A stretch of DNA of 10,725 nt from an uncultured Ventosimonas sp. GTDB taxonomy: Bacteria; Pseudomonadota; Gammaproteobacteria; Pseudomonadales; Pseudomonadaceae. The position numbers and the translations under genes are program-made. The DNA lies in NCBI GenBank assembly GCA_945283395.1, contig CALYQH010000018.1, positions 1 to 10,725 on the forward strand. The letters are read 5' to 3'. Below, piece by piece: positions 1 to 8,006 of the stretch. Below the pieces are notes generated by a model. The model searched no databases. It saw nothing but the letters and a program-made list of their open reading frames with translations, and was not told the origin of the DNA. Each line of letters opens with the position of its first letter. The first letter of the stretch is position 1.

Positions 1-153
1 GATCTTTACAAACACCATATAAGGGTAACTTTTCATCAAAAGTTGCGTGATGAAATAAAATTTACCTCACTTGAAGAGTTAACAGCAGCAATTAACAATG
101 ATGTGACCAATGCTCGTGCTTATTGGCAAGCACGTGGCTTATTAAACCATTAG
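1..153 (+). CDS. ribF: Bifunctional riboflavin kinase / FAD synthetase, C-terminal end (partial)
   Basis: The first frame is open from base 1 to a TAG at 151-153 and gives the last 50 residues of a protein whose start lies outside the window. The tail carries the closing helices typical of the RibF flavokinase domain, with KLRDEIKF near residues 14-21 followed by a SLEEL...DV..AR.YW pattern. RibF phosphorylates riboflavin to FMN and adenylates FMN to FAD in the cytoplasm. The stop is 10 nt before the ileS ATG, and ribF-ileS-lspA is a classic proteobacterial order, which supports the call despite the short fragment. The upstream part and any promoter cannot be seen. Confidence 0.87.
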   Translation, partial: DLYKHHIRVTFHQKLRDEIKFTSLEELTAAINNDVTNARAYWQARGLLNH

Positions 154-163
154 GGCTTATATT

Positions 164-2995
164 ATGAGTGACTATAAAGCTACATTGAATTTACCGGAAA
201 CAGATTTTCCTATGAAAGCTAGTTTACCCCAGCGGGAGCCTGCTATGATTGAACAATGGACTGAAGGAAATCTTTACCAAAAAATTCGTGAAATAAGTAC
301 GGGTCGCCCAAAATTTTTATTACATGATGGCCCTCCCTATGCCAACGGTCAAATTCATATAGGCCATGCAGTTAATAAAATTCTTAAAGATATAATTAAC
401 CGTTCAAAAATATTAGCGGGGTATGACGTAGCTTATATACCGGGTTGGGATTGTCATGGTCTCCCTATTGAAAACCAAATTGAAAAGAAACATGGTAAGA
501 ACATTGAAGCTTATAAGATGCGTGAGCTTTGTCGTGCTTATGCTCAGGAGCAAGTGAATTGTCAAAGGAAAGATTTCATTCGCTTAGGGGTATTAGCTGA
601 TTGGGCTAATCCCTATTTAACTATGAATTATGCTAATGAAGCAGGTGAAGTGCGTGCCCTAGCTGAAATGGTTAAACAAGGCTATGTTTTTAAAGGTTTG
701 AAACCTGTTAATTGGTGTTTTGACTGTGGGTCAGCATTAGCTGAGGCGGAAGTTGAGTACCAAGATAAATCATCAGATGCAATAGATGTTGCTTTCCCTT
801 CATTAGAGGATACCAAGTTAGCTGAAGCCTTTGGTTTGCAATCTTTACCTAAAAAAGCTTATGCGGTAATCTGGACTACTACCCCTTGGACTATTCCTGC
901 TAACCAAGCGCTTAATTTCCATCCTGAATTTGGGTATAGCTTAGTAGATGTGGGCAACAAATTACTATTATTAGCATCTGATTTGGTAGCAAGTTGTCTT
1001 GAGCGTTATCAGCTAAAAGGTCAAGTTATAGCTAAAACCTTAGGTGAAAATTTAGAACTAATTGCCTTCAAACATCCATTCTATGATAGGCAATCACCTG
1101 TTTATCTAGCAAATTATGTGGAGGCTAGCTCTGGTACAGGTATTGTCCACTCTGCTCCTGCTTATGGTGTAGATGACTTTAATACCTGTAAACATTATGG
1201 TATGAGCAATGATGATATTTTAACGCCCGTGCAAAACAATGGTGTTTATATCGATGACTTACCTTTTTTTGGTGGTCAATTTATCTGGAAAGCCAACCCT
1301 AATGTAGTAAATAAACTGAGAGAAGTAGGCTGTTTATTAGCCTATGAAAAAATAGTTCATAGTTATATGCATTGTTGGCGTCACAAAACGCCACTGATTT
1401 ATCGCGCTACAGCTCAGTGGTTCGTGGGCATGGATAAACAACTTATTGCAGGTAAAACATTAAGAGAGAGCGCGTTACAAGGTATTGAACAAACGGTCTT
1501 TTATCCTGCTTGGGGTAAAGAACGCTTATACGATATGATTGCTAAACGTCCAGATTGGTGTATTTCAAGGCAACGTAATTGGGGCGTACCTATTCCTTTC
1601 TTCTTAAATAAACAAACGGATGAATTACATCCTAGAACTGTTGAGTTAATGGAGGAGGTAGCCAAGCGCATAGAACAAGAGGGAATAGAAGCATGGTTTA
1701 AATTAGACCCTGCGGAACTATTAGGAACAGAGGCAGATGATTATAATAAAATTACTGACACTTTAGATGTATGGTTTGATTCAGGTACTACCCATTGGCA
1801 TGTGTTACGTGGCTCACACCCATTAGGGCATGCCGCTGGACCACGAGCAGATCTTTATTTGGAAGGCTCTGATCAGCATAGAGGATGGTTCCATTCTTCG
1901 TTATTAACAGGCTGTGCGATAGATGGTCATCCACCTTACCGTGGGTTATTAACGCACGGTTTTACTGTAGATGAAAATGGCCGTAAAATGTCCAAATCAC
2001 TGGGCAATGTGATTGCTCCACAAGAAGTAACTAATAAATTGGGAGCTGATATTTTAAGATTATGGGTTTCCTCGGTTGATTACTCTAGTGAAATGGCCGC
2101 TTCGCAAGAGATTTTCCAACGTAATGCAGATGCTTATCGACGTATTCGTAATACCATTAGATATTTACTAGCCAATTTGTCAGGATTTGATCCTGAGAAG
2201 GATTTGTTAGCTAATGATCAATTATTAACTTTAGACCGCTGGGTGATAGATGCAGCTGCCCTAGTACAAAGTGAATTAGCAAATGCGTATGAACAGTATA
2301 AATTCTGGCAGGTTTATCAGAAATTACATAATTTCTGCACTCAGGAATTAAGTAGTTTCTATTTGGATCTTATTAAAGATCGTCAATATACTACAAGAAA
2401 AGAAAGTATAGCTAGACGTTCTTGCCAAACGGCCCTGTTCCATATTGCTGAAGCACTAGTGCGTTGGATTGCGCCCATTTTACCTTTCACAGCAGAAGAA
2501 GCTTGGCGTTACTTACCAGGTAAACGCAATGAGTCAGTAATGTTAAACACATGGTATAACGGCTTAGCTGAATTGCCAGAAAGTTTTGAATTAGGTCGTG
2601 AATATTGGCAACAAATCATGGCAGTGAAAACAGCTGTTAACAAGCAAATTGAAATCCAACGTAATAATAAAGCAGTGGGTGGTAGTTTGCAGGCTGAAGT
2701 TACTCTTTATGCTAAAGGTAATTTATTTGACGCTTTAAATAAATTAGGTGACGAATTACGTTTTGTGATGATTACTTCAAAGGCTGATATACTTCCTTTT
2801 GAACAAGCTTCAAATGAGGCGGTAACTACTGATTTGCAGGATCTTAAGCTAGTAGTAAGAAAATCAACTCATCAAAAATGTGAACGTTGTTGGCATTATG
2901 TAGCAGATGTTGGCCAGCACCCAGATCATCCTGATTTATGTGGTCGTTGTATTTCCAATGTATATGGTAATGGCGAATTGCGTCGTAATGTTTAA
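164..2995 (+). CDS. ileS: Isoleucyl-tRNA synthetase
   Basis: This 943-residue class Ia aminoacyl-tRNA synthetase charges tRNA-Ile with isoleucine in the cytoplasm and edits misactivated valine. The HIGH signature is HIGH at residues 65-68, just after the DGPPYANG approach. The KMSKS loop is at 608-612. The CP1 editing region lies between them and includes the WTTTPWT motif. The C-terminal zinc finger is intact, with Cys906/Cys909 (CERC) and Cys926/Cys929 (CGRC). The length equals that of Pseudomonas IleS, and the zinc-finger tail marks the bacterial type. The ATG at 164 is preceded by AGGG about 8 nt upstream. The gene sits between ribF (10-nt gap) and lspA (30-nt gap), so it is probably co-transcribed with both. 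Nothing is missing or unusual. Confidence 0.98.
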   Translation: MSDYKATLNLPETDFPMKASLPQREPAMIEQWTEGNLYQKIREISTGRPKFLLHDGPPYANGQIHIGHAVNKILKDIINRSKILAGYDVAYIPGWDCHGLPIENQIEKKHGKNIEAYKMRELCRAYAQEQVNCQRKDFIRLGVLADWANPYLTMNYANEAGEVRALAEMVKQGYVFKGLKPVNWCFDCGSALAEAEVEYQDKSSDAIDVAFPSLEDTKLAEAFGLQSLPKKAYAVIWTTTPWTIPANQALNFHPEFGYSLVDVGNKLLLLASDLVASCLERYQLKGQVIAKTLGENLELIAFKHPFYDRQSPVYLANYVEASSGTGIVHSAPAYGVDDFNTCKHYGMSNDDILTPVQNNGVYIDDLPFFGGQFIWKANPNVVNKLREVGCLLAYEKIVHSYMHCWRHKTPLIYRATAQWFVGMDKQLIAGKTLRESALQGIEQTVFYPAWGKERLYDMIAKRPDWCISRQRNWGVPIPFFLNKQTDELHPRTVELMEEVAKRIEQEGIEAWFKLDPAELLGTEADDYNKITDTLDVWFDSGTTHWHVLRGSHPLGHAAGPRADLYLEGSDQHRGWFHSSLLTGCAIDGHPPYRGLLTHGFTVDENGRKMSKSLGNVIAPQEVTNKLGADILRLWVSSVDYSSEMAASQEIFQRNADAYRRIRNTIRYLLANLSGFDPEKDLLANDQLLTLDRWVIDAAALVQSELANAYEQYKFWQVYQKLHNFCTQELSSFYLDLIKDRQYTTRKESIARRSCQTALFHIAEALVRWIAPILPFTAEEAWRYLPGKRNESVMLNTWYNGLAELPESFELGREYWQQIMAVKTAVNKQIEIQRNNKAVGGSLQAEVTLYAKGNLFDALNKLGDELRFVMITSKADILPFEQASNEAVTTDLQDLKLVVRKSTHQKCERCWHYVADVGQHPDHPDLCGRCISNVYGNGELRRNV

Positions 2996-3025
2996 TTATC
3001 TTAATTATTTGAAGGATTAGCATTA

Positions 3026-3526
3026 ATGGTACGTTATGGTAAGTTACCTTGGGTATGGGTTTCTATATTGGTCATTATGATTGATCAATATACAAAGTAT
3101 TTAACGGTTAAATATTTACCCTTTCAACAGTTAGTAGACGTTATTCCTGGCTATTTTGGCTGGTTGCATACTTATAATTATGGTGCCGCTTGGAGCTTTT
3201 TAGCTGATCATTCAGGCTGGCAAAAATGGCTATTTGCAGGAATAGCATTCATTGTAAGCATTGTGCTAGTGGTTTGGCTAACCCGTCTTAAAGGAACTAA
3301 AGTAACTTGGCTGGCTATAGGTTTAGCACTCATATTAGGTGGTGCTTTAGGTAATTTATATGATCGCGTAGTACTTGGATATGTAGTGGATTTTATTTGT
3401 GCACATTGGCAAACAAACTATTATTTTCCTTCTTTTAATTTAGCAGATAGTGCTATTAGTGTTGGCGCAGCAATGCTTATTATTGATATGTTATTCTTTG
3501 CCAAAAAGCGAGAAAAAAGTGACTAA
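3026..3526 (+). CDS. lspA: Lipoprotein signal peptidase (signal peptidase II)
   Basis: LspA is an inner-membrane aspartyl protease that cleaves the signal peptide from diacylglyceryl-modified prolipoproteins. The 166-residue product has four hydrophobic segments, at roughly residues 9-20, 66-86, 94-110 and 138-158. It carries the family blocks: ID at 19-20 with the following QYTKY, YNYGAAWSF at 50-58, GNLYDR at 109-114, VVDF at 120-123 and NLADSAI at 138-144. The catalytic pair is predicted to be Asp122 and Asp141. An AAGGA sequence 9 nt before the ATG gives a good ribosome binding site. The gene lies 30 nt after ileS and overlaps the proposed GTG start of fkpB, so translation of fkpB is probably coupled to it. 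Confidence 0.97.
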   Translation: MVRYGKLPWVWVSILVIMIDQYTKYLTVKYLPFQQLVDVIPGYFGWLHTYNYGAAWSFLADHSGWQKWLFAGIAFIVSIVLVVWLTRLKGTKVTWLAIGLALILGGALGNLYDRVVLGYVVDFICAHWQTNYYFPSFNLADSAISVGAAMLIIDMLFFAKKREKSD

Positions 3527-3947
3527 CTCTATTAATAAGCAAAGCCAAGTAACTTTACACTTCATCCTTAAATTAGTTAATGGTGAAGTAGTAGATAGTA
3601 CTAGAGATAAAGCCCCTGCTAGCTTTACAATGGGTGATGGAAATTTATTGCCTGGCTTTGAGTTGGCCCTTATAGGATTAAAAGTGGGTGATAAAAAAGA
3701 GCTTCATATTTTACCACAGCAAGGTTTTGGTCAATATAATCCACAAAACCAACAGGTAATCCCCATCAGTCAATTTAAGGATATAGAACTGCAAAAAGGA
3801 TTGCTGATAATGTTTCATGATGCAGCTAATACCGAATTACCTGGCGTAGTAGCAAGTTTTAATGATCTAGAGGTAATAGTTGATTTCAATCATCCATTAG
3901 CAGGTAAAGAGCTATTGTTTGAAGTAGAAATTCTTACAGTAAATTAG
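3519..3947 (+). CDS. fkpB: FKBP-type peptidyl-prolyl isomerase (SlpA/FkpB type)
   Basis: FkpB is a cytoplasmic FKBP-type prolyl cis-trans isomerase and chaperone. I place the start at the GTG at 3519, which gives 142 residues beginning VTNSINKQSQVTLHF. This matches the usual N-terminus of pseudomonad FkpB. The longer frame opening at an ATG at 3450 would add 23 residues read through lspA in another frame and is not family-like. Typical blocks are visible: VTLHF, DGNLLPGFE, GLKVGDKK, FGQ.NPQ, PGVV and DFNHPLAGK.L.FEVEI. The IF-domain insertion is present. The GTG overlaps the lspA stop by 8 nt, and the Shine-Dalgarno is only weak (purine-rich GCGAGAA), so translational coupling is likely. In many pseudomonads ispH follows directly, but here a convergent gene does. 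Confidence 0.93.
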   Translation: MTNSINKQSQVTLHFILKLVNGEVVDSTRDKAPASFTMGDGNLLPGFELALIGLKVGDKKELHILPQQGFGQYNPQNQQVIPISQFKDIELQKGLLIMFHDAANTELPGVVASFNDLEVIVDFNHPLAGKELLFEVEILTVN

Positions 3948-3971
3948 CGTAAGCTTTTAAACTTAAGGTAT

Positions 3972-4053
3972 TTTGGCGCTTGAAAGTGATGATAACTTAT
4001 GTTAATTTTTTATTATGTGCGTAAGTACAAGGCATTCTGGTGGAAGCGCCAAA
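3972..4053. repeat. Nested inverted repeat in the fkpB/yjjV convergent gap
   Basis: A perfect 10-bp inverted repeat, TTTGGCGCTT at 3972-3981 and its complement at 4044-4053, encloses a second 7-bp helix (3995-4001 with 4020-4026, one G-U pair). The outer arms are much more GC-rich than the surrounding intergenic DNA. There is no U-tract after either arm, so it is not a standard intrinsic terminator. It could be a structured RNA, a 3' end protector for the fkpB transcript, or a small repeat element. The function is unknown. Confidence 0.5.
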
Positions 4054-4065
4054 TTGCATTCTATT

Positions 4066-4103
4066 TTATGTATGAGTAATGTTTTTCAGGAAAACATACA
4101 TAA
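4066..4103. repeat. Inverted repeat with two alternative stems
   Basis: TTATGTATG at 4066-4074 is matched by its exact complement at 4095-4103 across a 20-nt loop. Inside that loop a competing 7-bp hairpin can form, from ATGTTTT at 4079-4085 to AAAACAT at 4091-4097 with a TCAGG loop. The two stems share bases 4095-4097 and cannot both form fully. The site lies about 120 nt after fkpB and about 90 nt past the end of the convergent nuclease gene, so a bidirectional end-of-transcript role is possible but not shown. The rest of the gap, 4104-4190, holds nothing I recognise. Confidence 0.4.
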
Positions 4104-4190
4104 GTGCCACCATTAACACAACTAAATAAGAATTATTATACTTAGTACATAACGATGCGTTGCTTATTGCTGAAAGTTTTTCATGTTAAC

Positions 4191-4997
4191 TTAACTATTA
4201 GTTAGTTCATTAAATGACCAATTGAAGAGATCACAAGCATTTTTTGAGGAGTGATAAGCAAGCTGTTCGGTAGATATTCCTTTAATTTGAGCTAACTGCT
4301 GGCAAATTTCTGGTAAGTATTCAGGACTATTACGTTGCCCTTGACGAGAAACAGGAGATAGATCAGGAGCGTCAGTTTCTAGGACAATAGCCTCTAAAGG
4401 TAATTGTTTTAAAATTTTATGCATTCTGCGTGCTTGAGGATAAGTACCTGCACCACCTAAGCCTATTTTGAATCCAAGTTTGATATATTCTTTAGCCTCT
4501 TCATAGCTACCGCTAAAAGCATGGACTATTCCACGGTATTTAAACTGATGGTCTTTTAAAGTGGCTATAACATCCGCATGAGCACGCCTCACATGGAGTA
4601 GCACAGGGCGATGAGCGAATGTGGCTAATTCCAGTTGATTATTAAACACCTTTAGTTGCAATTCTTTATCAACATTTGCAATATAGTAATCTAAACCAAT
4701 TTCACCAAAGGCACATAGTTTTTGATCATCTAGTCTTTGTTGGAAGAGTTGCTTTAGTAGGTTTAGAGCTGAAGAAAGCTGATTAGCATCAGAGATATAC
4801 ATAGGATGTATACCACAGGCCATATAAAGCGCTGCATGCTTATCAGCTAGTTGTAATAAGGGATACCATTCAGCAGCAAATACCCCTATCATAATTTGTC
4901 TAACAACACCTTGCTTAATACTCTGGGCTAATATTTGGCTGCGATCTATATCAAATAAAGCGCAGCCCAAATGATTATGAGTATCCACAAGATACAT
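4191..4997 (-). CDS. yjjV: TatD-family metal-dependent hydrolase / DNase, YjjV type
   Basis: The 268-residue product is a complete TatD-family TIM-barrel hydrolase. Metal-binding residues are present in order: the HxH motif in DTHNH (His7, His9), Glu99 in GEIGLDYY, His135 in LLHVRRAH, His159 in IVHAFSGS and Asp209 in LETDAPD. The family are cytoplasmic metal-dependent nucleases, with roles in DNA repair and degradation proposed for TatD itself. The blocks VRRAH, VHAFSGS and KIGLGGAGTYP resemble YjjV more than TatD or YcfH. The ATG is 5 nt after the stop of the helicase-like gene and has no clear Shine-Dalgarno, so it is probably translated by coupling in that transcript. The substrate is not established from sequence. 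Confidence 0.9.
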   Translation of the reverse strand: MYLVDTHNHLGCALFDIDRSQILAQSIKQGVVRQIMIGVFAAEWYPLLQLADKHAALYMACGIHPMYISDANQLSSALNLLKQLFQQRLDDQKLCAFGEIGLDYYIANVDKELQLKVFNNQLELATFAHRPVLLHVRRAHADVIATLKDHQFKYRGIVHAFSGSYEEAKEYIKLGFKIGLGGAGTYPQARRMHKILKQLPLEAIVLETDAPDLSPVSRQGQRNSPEYLPEICQQLAQIKGISTEQLAYHSSKNACDLFNWSFNELTNS

Positions 4998-5002
4998 GGT
5001 TG

Positions 5003-6919
5003 CTATTCGTCATCTAATGTTTTGCGCGATAATAACATGGGTTTTTCTGTTTTAGGAATATGACGATTTGGCAAACTGTCTAAGTTTTCTAAAGTAGGCA
5101 ACCGGTCAACCCTAGAATGCTTTTTATGAATAATAGCAGGTACAGTAGTACTAGTACGTCTGACTGAGAACTCACTAGGACTTCTAATAGGAGTTGGGGT
5201 AGTCACTATGGATGATTTTTCACTATAGTTTGTATTTGCAAAACTAGCATTTCTTATGTTACGTCTATAAAGTGAGTTTCTTGGTCGACGTTGTTCTGTT
5301 TGATGATTTAAGGTATGTGCCTTGGCTGAACGACTAGTTTTAGTTTTAGGTTGATGAGGAGTAGAAGTTTTAGGCGCAGCAAACTCATTGTTAGCTGTTT
5401 TACTGGTGAAACGTTTATTTCTACTGCTTTTTTCCTTGCTTTGATAAGGGCTAATATAATCGACACTATTACCGAAGTTATCATACTCATCATCACGGAA
5501 TTCATCTTCAGGACGATCAGGTGGTAACGTATCCAAGTCAACTAATGGAGTAGTTGTTCTTCTGTGTTTATTATAAGGATTGCGAGTATTTTTGGCTCGA
5601 ACACGGTTGAAAGGAGACTTGGTTGATCTGGTTGTTTTGGGTTCTGATAATATGTCCTCATCAGAGTATGCAGCTTTATTTTCATCTATAATTGATTCAG
5701 TCACTAGTTTTTTCCGAGATTTCCTTCCTACAGCGGGATGGCGGAATATACGTCTAAATCTATCATTACTTTTAGTAGCAGTTTCTTTTTCATCAAAAAT
5801 AAATCCGGACATATCGGCATCAGGGATTTTATACTTGATATAATTCTCTATGACTAACAATAATTTTTCTTCTTCAGGGCTAATAAAAGAAATAGCCTCA
5901 TTTACCTGAATAGTATTAATACGTTGCACATAGTCATCTTCTATATAGGGTAGGTCAAAATTAATAATACAAGGTATACTGCTAATATCTAAGCTATCTA
6001 TAGCGACATCTGTGACAATTAGAACTTGGATTCGTTGTTCTTGCAAATCGGCTAATGTTTTATTTCTACTATTAGGTGCTTTACTAGGGTAGATACTATT
6101 AGTGCTAATACCTTTTCTGTTTAGATAACCAGCTAATCTACTAGCTCCATATTTAGTTCTGGTAAAGACAAGTAACTGTGACCATTTATAGGTATTAATT
6201 AGATGGACCAGCAAAGCTGATTTTTGTCTTGTGGGAATGGAATAAACACATTGCTTAATGTGCTCAATAGATGGTGTAACAGTAATTTCAATACGTTCAG
6301 GGGTCTTTAATAAGAAATGTGCGGCAACTATTACATCATCAGTGAAGGAAGTTGCATATAAAAGCGTTTGGCGAGTTGCTGGTAGCTTTTCAACCACTTG
6401 CTTGGTGGAACTATTAAACTCGTTATTAGTTAATAATTCTGCTTCATCTAATACTAACAGTTGGATCTGAGTTAAATCAATAGCGTCTTGATTCATTAAT
6501 TCAACTAGACGAGTGGGGGAGGCTATAAGGACATCAACGCCTCTACCTAATATTTTTATTTGTGGAATGATACTAACATTATCTAATATACAGGCAGTTG
6601 TTAAAGAAAAATCTAAGGAACAAGCATTAAAAAAGTCAGTAATTTGAATAGCTTCATCTTGATTGATAACTAAGATAAGTACACGTGCTTGTTTAGCAAC
6701 TAGTGGCTGCGCTGTTATGTTTCCCTTTGGAAATAATTTTTCAATAATAGCAGAAGCAAAGCTAACAATCTTCCCAGTACCTGTAGGAGTAGCAACCATA
6801 AGATCATTATTCTGTAAAATAATGGGTATAGCCTGTTCTTGTAATGAGGTTGGTGTATCGTATAAAGCTTTAATTGTATCTGATAATAAATCTGAAAGTC
6901 CCAGAGCTGTAAAGGACAT
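5003..6919 (-). CDS. rhlE: RhlE-like DEAD-box protein with degenerate helicase motifs
   Basis: This 638-residue protein has the fold and spacer sequences of the long pseudomonad RhlE RNA helicases, from MSF.LGLS at the start to PMLLSRK near the end. The start is the ATG at 6919, which has AGGA upstream and this family N-terminus. The frame remains open to an ATG at 6991, but those 24 residues are not family-like. The Q motif is kept (TPTSLQ, 22-27), and motif IV, LVFTRTK, is intact (250-256). The catalytic motifs are not: motif I ends GKI instead of GKT (49-51), Ia has INQDEA in place of PTRELA, II is DEAE (158-161), III is YAT (188-190), V reads TDVAIDSLDI, and VI keeps only QRI (332-334) and loses the GRTGR arginines through a gap of about 4 residues. 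The basic, Ser/Thr/Arg-rich tail (about 351-638) has an acidic block near 461-493. ATP-driven unwinding is unlikely; a binding or scaffold role is my inference. The metF gene lies upstream. Confidence 0.9.
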   Translation of the reverse strand: MSFTALGLSDLLSDTIKALYDTPTSLQEQAIPIILQNNDLMVATPTGTGKIVSFASAIIEKLFPKGNITAQPLVAKQARVLILVINQDEAIQITDFFNACSLDFSLTTACILDNVSIIPQIKILGRGVDVLIASPTRLVELMNQDAIDLTQIQLLVLDEAELLTNNEFNSSTKQVVEKLPATRQTLLYATSFTDDVIVAAHFLLKTPERIEITVTPSIEHIKQCVYSIPTRQKSALLVHLINTYKWSQLLVFTRTKYGASRLAGYLNRKGISTNSIYPSKAPNSRNKTLADLQEQRIQVLIVTDVAIDSLDISSIPCIINFDLPYIEDDYVQRINTIQVNEAISFISPEEEKLLLVIENYIKYKIPDADMSGFIFDEKETATKSNDRFRRIFRHPAVGRKSRKKLVTESIIDENKAAYSDEDILSEPKTTRSTKSPFNRVRAKNTRNPYNKHRRTTTPLVDLDTLPPDRPEDEFRDDEYDNFGNSVDYISPYQSKEKSSRNKRFTSKTANNEFAAPKTSTPHQPKTKTSRSAKAHTLNHQTEQRRPRNSLYRRNIRNASFANTNYSEKSSIVTTPTPIRSPSEFSVRRTSTTVPAIIHKKHSRVDRLPTLENLDSLPNRHIPKTEKPMLLSRKTLDDE

Positions 6920-6997
6920 GCAAAATTTCCTATAGTTGATTAATAAATATATGACATGGGTTATTAATATTTCTACGCAGCTTAATTTCAACTTAGT

Positions 6998-7038
6998 ATT
7001 GCTAGATACGCTGTCCTGCGTATTACAGGTATAGCAAT
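6998..7038 (-). promoter_or_regulatory. Hairpin in the leader of the RhlE-like gene
   Basis: Two inverted repeats are nested. ATTGCTA at 6998-7004 pairs with 7032-7038, and inside it ATACGC at 7006-7011 pairs with 7018-7023 around a 6-nt loop. One side carries an 8-nt internal loop (7024-7031). On the - strand this lies about 80 nt before the gene's start codon and would form in its 5' leader. A regulatory leader element is plausible. No clear promoter with both boxes was found nearby. Confidence 0.4.
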
Positions 7039-7071
7039 TTTAGAAGAGATAGTAAGTTGAATATTTTTATG

Positions 7072-7126
7072 CTTTTTAGGCAATTAGCTTACATCCATGA
7101 TAATAATTGCTATTATACCTAAAAAG
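7072..7126. repeat. Imperfect long inverted repeat after metF
   Basis: CTTTTTAGG at 7072-7080 is the exact complement of 7118-7126, and the adjoining CAATTA at 7081-7086 is the complement of 7104-7109. The result is a 15-bp stem broken by one 8-nt bulge (7110-7117). It starts 16 nt beyond the metF stop on the - strand, so it may end the ahcY-metF transcript. Neither flank has a U-tract, which makes it a poor intrinsic terminator. An operator for the downstream gene is the alternative. Confidence 0.4.
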
Positions 7127-7142
7127 TTAATAAATACTAGTG

Positions 7143-7994
7143 TTACCCTTGTAAATTATTCCAAATTGCAAGACTAGGTTCAGCTTGATTTAATGTATAG
7201 AAGTGTAAACCAGGCGCTCCACCCAATAATAATTCTTCACAAAGTCGCGTTATAACTTCTGTTCCAAAGGCTTGAATACTTTTAATATCGTCGCCATAAG
7301 CTTCTAGTTGTTTGCGGATCCAACGAGGTAATTCGGCACCACAAGCATCAGAAAAACGTGCAAATTTGCTATAATTAGTAATAGGCATAATTCCTGGGAT
7401 GATAGGAATATTTATCCCCATCTTTTGTACACGTTCAACAAAATAAAAGTAACTATCAGCATTGAAGAAGTATTGGGTAATAGCACTATTTGCACCAGCT
7501 TTTACTTTATTTACAAAATATTTTAAGTCATTTTCCATACTTGTGGCTTGCGGATGGACTTCTGGATAGGCTGCAACTTCTATATGAAACTGCTCAGTAG
7601 TTTGTTCTCTAATAAAGCTTACAAGATCGGCAGCATAACGTAATTCTCCGGTAGCCATGCCCATCCCTGAGGGTAAATCGCCTCGTAAAGCAACAATTCG
7701 TTTGATTCCCTGTTGTTGATAAACATCAAGTAACGATTTAATAGCATCTTTACTGTCACCAACACAGGAAAGATGTGGAGCGGTAGCTGTATTTGTGGCG
7801 TGGAAAATTTGTAAAACAGTATTTAATGTCCTATCTTTAGTAGAACCTCCTGCTCCATAGGTACAGGAAAAGAACACAGGATTACAGGCAATTTGTAATT
7901 GTTTAGCTACTATTAGTAACTTCTCAGCGCCTATCTCAGTTTTAGTAGGAAAAAACTCAAAGCTAATGGATTTGTTAGTTAATTTCATAATCAA
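7143..7994 (-). CDS. metF: 5,10-methylenetetrahydrofolate reductase
   Basis: MetF is a cytoplasmic flavoprotein that reduces 5,10-methylene-THF to 5-methyl-THF, the methyl donor for remaking methionine from homocysteine. Counting from the ATG at 7988 (281 residues), the family blocks are SFEFFPTKT at 8-16 with catalytic Glu11, SCTYGAGGSTKDRT at 41-54, ALRGD at 100-104 and TQYFFN at 171-176. The length is normal for a bacterial MetF. Start choice is uncertain. The only good Shine-Dalgarno (AAGGAG, 8008-8013) is 19 nt from the ATG but about 13 nt from a TTG at 7994, so I give the longer frame of 283 residues. That Shine-Dalgarno is buried in a hairpin. The gene lies 46 nt behind ahcY and probably shares its riboswitch-controlled transcript. 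Confidence 0.95.
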   Translation of the reverse strand: MIMKLTNKSISFEFFPTKTEIGAEKLLIVAKQLQIACNPVFFSCTYGAGGSTKDRTLNTVLQIFHATNTATAPHLSCVGDSKDAIKSLLDVYQQQGIKRIVALRGDLPSGMGMATGELRYAADLVSFIREQTTEQFHIEVAAYPEVHPQATSMENDLKYFVNKVKAGANSAITQYFFNADSYFYFVERVQKMGINIPIIPGIMPITNYSKFARFSDACGAELPRWIRKQLEAYGDDIKSIQAFGTEVITRLCEELLLGGAPGLHFYTLNQAEPSLAIWNNLQG

Positions 7995-8006
7995 TTAATA
8001 GTTCTG

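Noticed and set aside
3450..3518. Upstream ATG extension of fkpB
   Set aside because: It reads through lspA in another frame and adds residues unlike the family. The GTG at 3519 gives the expected N-terminus.
3989..4024. An 11-codon frame (ATG to TAA) in the convergent gap
   Set aside because: It has no Shine-Dalgarno and no recognisable content, and it overlaps the inverted-repeat structure.
5308..5541. A 77-codon - strand frame inside the RhlE-like tail
   Set aside because: It is another frame of the tail-coding region. The hydrophobic composition comes from frame-shifting the Lys/Ser/Thr-rich tail, and no start signal is seen.
5580..6935. Open frames on the + strand at 5580-5843, 6258-6470 and 6663-6935
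   Set aside because: All lie antisense to the RhlE-like gene, have no ribosome binding site or family-like sequence, and are explained by the coding bias of the real gene.
6920..6991. Extension of the RhlE-like protein by 24 residues to an ATG at 6991
   Set aside because: The ATG at 6919 has AGGA upstream and begins with the family MSF.LGLS sequence.
7112..7117. TATAAT on the - strand as the -10 box of a promoter for the RhlE-like gene
   Set aside because: No acceptable -35 hexamer lies 15-19 nt upstream, and the sequence is the bulge of an inverted repeat in AT-rich DNA.
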